Assembly (NCBI GenBank): GCA_947587565.1
Contig: CANPYA010000015.1
Span: forward strand, 1-16,770
Length of the DNA: 16,770 nt
Origin: an uncultured Bacilli bacterium
GTDB lineage: Bacteria; Bacillota_I; Bacilli_A; RF39; UBA660
Reading direction: 5' to 3'
A model generated the notes under the pieces. It worked only from the letters and a program-made list of their open reading frames with translations, was not told the origin of the DNA and made no database searches. Numbering within the stretch: the first letter of the stretch is position 1; each line of letters starts with the position of its first letter. Both the position numbers and the translations under genes were made by a program. Below are positions 12,731 to 16,770 of this stretch, piece by piece.

Positions 12731-13212
12731 TTTACTTTCCTTTCATATATGGTAAAGGCATACTTAATGCCATTTTCCACTAATTCTTCAATTATTTGTT
12801 TATTCCATTCATTATCGTTAATTTTTGGAAAATAAACATCAGCCTCATGACTATCTTCTATTTCTGTTAAATACATTTTGTCGGCGATGGGATAAAAGGT
12901 TTGATATAAGGAAGCACCACCAATTATAAAAACTTCTTCAGGAGTATTTAATAAATCATTTTTAAGTTTATCTAAAGAATCATAGATAATAACATTTTCA
13001 TTATGAATTAATTCTTGATGGGTAGTAAGAACAATATTGGTGCGTTTAGGAAGAGGCATACCAATAGACAGATAAGTATTTAAGCCCATAACGACTTGAT
13101 GATTTAAAGTAGTCTCTTTAAAATAGGCTAAATCCTTTTTTAAATGCCAAATTAACTCATTATCTTTACCTAATTCATTATTTTTGCCAATCGCCGCGAT
13201 TAAAGAAATCAT
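12727..13212 (-). CDS. dfrA: dihydrofolate reductase
   Basis: NADPH-dependent reduction of DHF to THF, regenerating the folate oxidised by ThyA. 161 residues, normal length. Motifs: MISLIAAIGKNNELGKDN (1-18), LIWHLKKDLAYFKETT (20-35) with catalytic D27, VVMGLNTYLSIGMPLPKR (40-57), VFIIGGASLY (cofactor GG), and YLTEIEDSHEADVYFP near the end. Position 22 is the usual Trp. ATG 13212 overlaps the thyA TGA as ATGA, and its own TGA overlaps the pyrH start in the same way, so three genes are translationally coupled. This is the target class of trimethoprim; sensitivity cannot be judged here. Confidence 0.96.
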   Translation of the reverse strand: MISLIAAIGKNNELGKDNELIWHLKKDLAYFKETTLNHQVVMGLNTYLSIGMPLPKRTNIVLTTHQELIHNENVIIYDSLDKLKNDLLNTPEEVFIIGGASLYQTFYPIADKMYLTEIEDSHEADVYFPKINDNEWNKQIIEELVENGIKYAFTIYERKVK

Positions 13213-14060
13213 ACAGCCACATCCATCTTTATTTTACCAAGATGTTCATAATTAATTAATTTAATATCTTTTAATTCTTTCGAATTATCAAATTTAAAGA
13301 AATCTTTTATCTCAGGATTAATCCATAATTCAGGAGCTTTAAAATCACCCATTTCATGGTATCTTCTAATTTGTTCTTTAATACCTTCAATTTGATTCAC
13401 ATAGATATGCACATCTTTAGCGTTATAATATAATTTCCCGACCCTTAAACCGGTAACTTGGGCAAGTAAATGCACTAAAACCGCATATTGGGTAACATTA
13501 AAAGGCATTCCTAGGCCGACATCATTACTCCGACAAGTAACAATACAGTTAAGTTTCCCATCTGTAACATCCCACATGGTATTCCAAACACAAGAAGGTA
13601 AAACGGCGGTTTTTAAATAATCATTTTGCCATAAACTCATAACCATCCGGCGATCATTCGGATTTTCTTTTAACTGTTTAATTAAATTATCAGATAAATT
13701 AAATTTATTCACGATATAACCATAAGCTGTGCCAATTGTATGGGCATACTCTTTCGGAAATACACGGTCTTGGTAATGTCCATCTTCATCTATTTCCCAT
13801 TCATTCCAAATTTTAACGCCCCGTTCTTGCAACCATCTAACATCATTACTTTTCGCTTGATAAAACCATAAAATTTCTAAAACGGCGGATTTAAAGGCCA
13901 CAAATTTCGTCGTTAAAATTGGAAATTCTTCCTCTAAATCAAACTCAAAGGATTTAAAAGGTAATTTAATGGTATCAATACCCGTCCTATTGGTTACTCT
14001 AGTTCCTTTTTCTAATATTTCTTCACATAATTCAATATATTTTTGATCCCACTTCGACAT
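13209..14060 (-). CDS. thyA: thymidylate synthase ThyA
   Basis: Methylates dUMP to dTMP using 5,10-methylene-THF, releasing DHF. 283 residues. Seen: NRTGIDT (24-30) with phosphate-binding R25, LEILWFYQ, the RVFPKEYAHTIGTAYG region, DRRMVMSLW (136-144), active-site C157 in VLPSCVWNTMWDV (153-165), RSNDVGLGMPFNVTQYAVL (177-195) with the dUMP-binding residues, and YNAKDVHIYVNQIEGIKEQ. The residue after the nucleophile is Val, where many ThyA have PCHxxxQF; some phage and Bacillus enzymes also vary here. RBS AGGAG seven bases before ATG 14060; glyA ends 10 bases upstream. The stop is TGA, which supports the standard code. Confidence 0.97.
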   Translation of the reverse strand: MSKWDQKYIELCEEILEKGTRVTNRTGIDTIKLPFKSFEFDLEEEFPILTTKFVAFKSAVLEILWFYQAKSNDVRWLQERGVKIWNEWEIDEDGHYQDRVFPKEYAHTIGTAYGYIVNKFNLSDNLIKQLKENPNDRRMVMSLWQNDYLKTAVLPSCVWNTMWDVTDGKLNCIVTCRSNDVGLGMPFNVTQYAVLVHLLAQVTGLRVGKLYYNAKDVHIYVNQIEGIKEQIRRYHEMGDFKAPELWINPEIKDFFKFDNSKELKDIKLINYEHLGKIKMDVAV

Positions 14061-14070
14061 ATTTGGACTC

Positions 14071-15294
14071 CTAATAATCTAAAGGATGTTTTTTAGTAAG
14101 ACTTAATACTTCCTTACTTAATTCCTCTAAAACTTTTTCATTATCTTTATTCTTTAAAGCTTTATCAATAATATGGGCAACTTCTCTAAATTCATCTTCA
14201 TTAAATCCCCTCGTTGTCATAGCAGGTGAACCAATTCGAATCCCGCTTGTAACCATCGCAGATTCTGTTTCATTAGGAATCGTATTTTTATTAACTGTAA
14301 TATGAATTTTATCGAGTAAAGTTTCCGCTTCTTTACCAGTTACACCCGCACTACTTTTAACATCTAAGAGAATTAAATGATTATCAGTTCCCCCACTTAT
14401 AACATGATAACCCATTTTGATAAATTCATCGCTCATCGCCTTAATATTTTTAACTACATTTCCAATATAAGTTTTAAATTCCGGTTGTAAGGCTTCATAA
14501 AAACTTTGGGCTTTGGCCCCAATAACATGCATTAAAGGACCACCTTGGATTCCTGGAAAAACGACTTTATTAATCTTTTTTGCTATTTCTTCATTATTAG
14601 TAAGAATTATACCTCCTCTTGGACCTCTTAAAGTCTTATGAGTGGTTGAGGTTACAACATCGGCATAAGGAACAGGTGATGGATGAAAACCAGTGGCTAC
14701 TAAACCAGCAATATGCGCCATATCAACAAACATATAAGCGCCAACTTCATCACATATTTCTCTTATCCTTTTAAAATCTATGATTCTTGAATAAGCAGAG
14801 GCTCCCGCAATAATCATTTTAGGCTTTTCCTTTATAGCGAGTTCTCTTAAAGCATCATAATCTAGCATTTCGGTTTTAGGGTCTAAATCATAACTAACTA
14901 TTTCATAATCAATACCACTAAAGTTTAATTTATGACCATGAGTTAAGTGACCACCATTACTTAAATTCATGCCCATAACTTTATCGCCATGATTAAGTAA
15001 AGCCCTATAGACCGCCATATTAGCACTAGAACCACTATGAGATTGCACATTTGCATATTTACAACCAAATAATTCTTTTAAATGCTCTATCGCTCTCGTT
15101 TCAAACTTATCGATATATTCACAACCACCATAATATCTTTTACCAGAATAACCTTCCGCATATTTATTTGTTAAAATACTACCTTGAATCTCTAAAACAT
15201 CCTTTGAAACATAATTTTCTGACGCAATTAATTCAATATTTTCTTCTTGTCTTTTTCTTTCTTCTTTTAAGGCATCTTCTAAATACTTCTCCAT
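14071..15294 (-). CDS. glyA: serine hydroxymethyltransferase
   Basis: PLP enzyme that turns serine plus THF into glycine plus 5,10-methylene-THF, the cofactor ThyA consumes. 407 residues, normal length. Motifs: ELIASENYVS (21-30), EGYSGKRYYGG (47-57), HSGSSANMAVYRAL (86-99), NGGHLTHG (113-120) with the PLP-stacking His116, DMAHIAGLVATG (191-202), and STTHKTLRGPRGG (216-228), where K220 forms the internal aldimine. The C-terminal TTRGFNEDEF matches the family. An excellent RBS, GGAGAGG, overlaps the end of folD five bases before ATG 15294. Confidence 0.97.
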   Translation of the reverse strand: MEKYLEDALKEERKRQEENIELIASENYVSKDVLEIQGSILTNKYAEGYSGKRYYGGCEYIDKFETRAIEHLKELFGCKYANVQSHSGSSANMAVYRALLNHGDKVMGMNLSNGGHLTHGHKLNFSGIDYEIVSYDLDPKTEMLDYDALRELAIKEKPKMIIAGASAYSRIIDFKRIREICDEVGAYMFVDMAHIAGLVATGFHPSPVPYADVVTSTTHKTLRGPRGGIILTNNEEIAKKINKVVFPGIQGGPLMHVIGAKAQSFYEALQPEFKTYIGNVVKNIKAMSDEFIKMGYHVISGGTDNHLILLDVKSSAGVTGKEAETLLDKIHITVNKNTIPNETESAMVTSGIRIGSPAMTTRGFNEDEFREVAHIIDKALKNKDNEKVLEELSKEVLSLTKKHPLDY

Positions 15295-15296
15295 TA

Positions 15297-16127
15297 TTAC
15301 CTCTCCTTTTCCAAAGTATCTAATATATTTTCAAAAATCATTGCAATTGTCATTGGCCCAACTCCTCCAGGTACCGGTGCCACATAACTGGCTTTTTCAT
15401 AGACTGATTCTTTATCGACATCACCAACTACTTTACCATCTACCCTGGATATTCCAACATCTATAGCAATGGCTCCATCTTTTATCATATCACCCGTAAT
15501 AAAGCCAGGATTTCCTACCGCACTTACAACAATATCGGCATTTTTCGTATGAAAATCTAAATTTTTAGTTTTCGAATGACACATCGTAACGGTCGCTCCT
15601 TCACCTATAAATAAATGAAATAAAGGTTTACCGACAATAATAGTGCTATTGATGATACAGACATTTTTACCAACTAAATCGATATTATAATGTTTTAATA
15701 ATTTAATAATTCCTCTTGGCGTACATGAAACATGATATGGAATATTTTGCACTAAATTACCTAAGGAACCTTTAGCAAAACCATCAACATCTTTTTCTTC
15801 CGAAATAGCATTAAAACATTTTAATATATCAATTTGCTTTGGCGTTGGACTTTGCAGTAATATACCTTTTATTTTAGGATCTTTATTTAATTTATCAATT
15901 AATTTTAAAATTTCTTTTTCTTCCGTATCTTCATCTAAATGATATAAATAAGGGGTAATTCCTACTTCCTTGCATTTTTTTAATTTACTACTCACATAAA
16001 TTTCACTAGCGCTATTATTACCAACCCAGATGATTGCAAAACCGATTTCTTCAGGGTATTTTGCTAATCTTTCTTTATATTCTTGAATTAATTCTTCACT
16101 ATATTTTTTTCCATCTAAAATAGTCAT
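15297..16127 (-). CDS. folD: methylenetetrahydrofolate dehydrogenase/cyclohydrolase FolD
   Basis: Bifunctional interconversion of 5,10-methylene-THF and 10-formyl-THF. 276 residues from ATG 16127, which has AAGGAG seven to eight bases upstream; an earlier in-frame start at 16154 would overlap ruvB by 26 bases and lacks support. Seen: YVSSKLKKCKEVGI (44-57) with catalytic Lys48, EKDVDGF (111-117), CTPRGIIKLL (135-144), DVGISR (223-228), and PVPGGVGPMTIAM (251-263). Two signatures are altered: QSPTP (92-96) in place of QLPLP, and NSTIIVGKP (160-168) in place of G-R/A-S-x-IVG-x-P, which contacts the nucleotide. These could shift cofactor use or lower the activity. Spacing to ruvB is one base. 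Confidence 0.93.
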   Translation of the reverse strand: MTILDGKKYSEELIQEYKERLAKYPEEIGFAIIWVGNNSASEIYVSSKLKKCKEVGITPYLYHLDEDTEEKEILKLIDKLNKDPKIKGILLQSPTPKQIDILKCFNAISEEKDVDGFAKGSLGNLVQNIPYHVSCTPRGIIKLLKHYNIDLVGKNVCIINSTIIVGKPLFHLFIGEGATVTMCHSKTKNLDFHTKNADIVVSAVGNPGFITGDMIKDGAIAIDVGISRVDGKVVGDVDKESVYEKASYVAPVPGGVGPMTIAMIFENILDTLEKER

Positions 16128-16128
16128 T

Positions 16129-16770
16129 TTAATTCTCCTTAAATAAACCAACATTATAAGAATAGCCTAAGGCTTCATAAGCTTTTTCGGTGGCCATTCT
16201 ACCTCTGTTCGTTCTTTTAATAAATCCTTCTTGTAATAAATATGGCTCTACTACATCTTCTACAGTTGTAACTTCTTCCCCAATAGATGTGGCAATTGTT
16301 TCGACACCAACAGGACCCCCATTAAATTTTTCAATTAAACTCGTTAAATATTCTCTATCGATACTATCTAACCCCGAATCATCAACATGTAATCTTGCTA
16401 AGGCCTTCTTAGTAATATCCATATCAATTACGCCAGTACCTTCAACTAAAGCAAAATCACGGACTCTTCGAAATAGGCGATTCGCAACTCTTGGGGTTTT
16501 CCGACTTCTTTTAGCTAGTTCCATTGCCGCATCTTCATTGACATTGATTGAAAATACTCGGCCACTACGCATAACAATATCTTTTAATTCATCAAAAGTA
16601 TAATATTCGAGTTTTGCCACAATTCCAAAACGGTCTCTTAATGGACTAGATAAATCACCAGCCCGAGTTGTAGCACCCACTAAAGTAAAAGGGGGTAAAT
16701 TAATTTTAATACTCTTACTTTTACCTTCGCCTCCCCCGATAACTAAATCAATTTCAAAATCTTCCATGGC
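16129..16770 (-). CDS. ruvB: Holliday junction branch-migration ATPase RuvB (C-terminal part)
   Basis: The frame runs off the right edge; 213 residues of about 335 are present. It begins at AMEDFEIDLVIG, followed by LPPFTLVGATTRAG (sensor-1 region), SPLRDRFG with the arginine finger, then FNGGPVGVETIATSIGEE and the winged-helix end DVVEPYLLQEGFIKRTNRGR, all strongly conserved in RuvB. The Walker A and B motifs lie outside. RuvB is the motor that moves Holliday junctions with RuvA. It is the first gene visible in the leftward operon that continues with folD one base later; the promoter is beyond the edge. In B. subtilis queA follows ruvB directly, whereas here a seven-gene folate/nucleotide block lies between them. 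Confidence 0.97.
   Translation of the reverse strand, partial: AMEDFEIDLVIGGGEGKSKSIKINLPPFTLVGATTRAGDLSSPLRDRFGIVAKLEYYTFDELKDIVMRSGRVFSINVNEDAAMELAKRSRKTPRVANRLFRRVRDFALVEGTGVIDMDITKKALARLHVDDSGLDSIDREYLTSLIEKFNGGPVGVETIATSIGEEVTTVEDVVEPYLLQEGFIKRTNRGRMATEKAYEALGYSYNVGLFKEN

Noticed and set aside
15051..15323. 90-aa plus-strand ORF opposite glyA
   Set aside because: Shadow of conserved SHMT coding sequence; composition is that of a reverse-complemented gene.
16190..16603. 137-aa plus-strand ORF opposite ruvB
   Set aside because: Antisense to strongly conserved RuvB motifs; no RBS and no recognisable domain.

Overview
The window is AT-rich, low-GC Gram-positive chromosome. Gene content and order resemble Bacilli. 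Two blocks that lie close together in Bacillus subtilis are recognisable: 6S RNA-tcdA-rarA on the left, and ruvB-queA-tgt-yrzE-yrbG on the right. TGA ends at least four genes (yrbG, pyrH, dfrA, thyA) and Trp is TGG, so the standard bacterial code applies and not the Mycoplasma code. My best guess is an uncultured gut Bacilli/Tenericutes-type lineage (Erysipelotrichales, RF39 or Acholeplasma neighbourhood). That placement is inference.

Left part (1-3.6 kb): the C-terminal end of a membrane-anchored protein with a cadherin-like beta-sandwich repeat; a 6S RNA with its own promoter and closing-stem terminator; tcdA (tRNA ct6A formation), convergent with rarA (fork repair ATPase); a divergent XerC/XerD-type tyrosine recombinase; and a 41-residue Asn/Arg-rich microprotein gene that is easily missed. 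A ZIP metal transporter follows.

The 538-bp gene-free gap (4351-4888) is the most interesting place. It holds a 28-bp sequence that matches the bacterial dif architecture (XerC arm, 6-bp centre, XerD arm) closely, a second partial XerD-arm match inside an imperfect inverted repeat, and three tandem 43-bp palindromic units. Most genes on both sides point toward this gap (left side rightward, right side leftward). That is the polarity expected if replication forks converge here, so the window may span the chromosome terminus, with the Xer gene about 1.1 kb from its target.

Middle part (4.9-9.8 kb, mainly minus strand): an unrecognised HTH protein plus a single-pass, cysteine-rich membrane protein in a two-gene operon with a consensus promoter and a terminator; yrbG (DUF421); yrzE (TIGR04086) on the plus strand; a pseudopilin-like small protein where B. 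subtilis has yajC; tgt; and a lone unrecognised gene on the plus strand with a consensus promoter that overlaps the tgt promoter.

Right part (9.8-16.8 kb, all minus strand): queA with its own promoter, then a tightly packed operon read from the right edge: ruvB (partial), folD, glyA, thyA, dfrA, a divergent pyrH, tmk and a GNAT acetyltransferase. GlyA, FolD, ThyA and DfrA form the one-carbon/thymidylate cycle. Tmk phosphorylates the dTMP it makes, and PyrH acts at the UMP step upstream of it.
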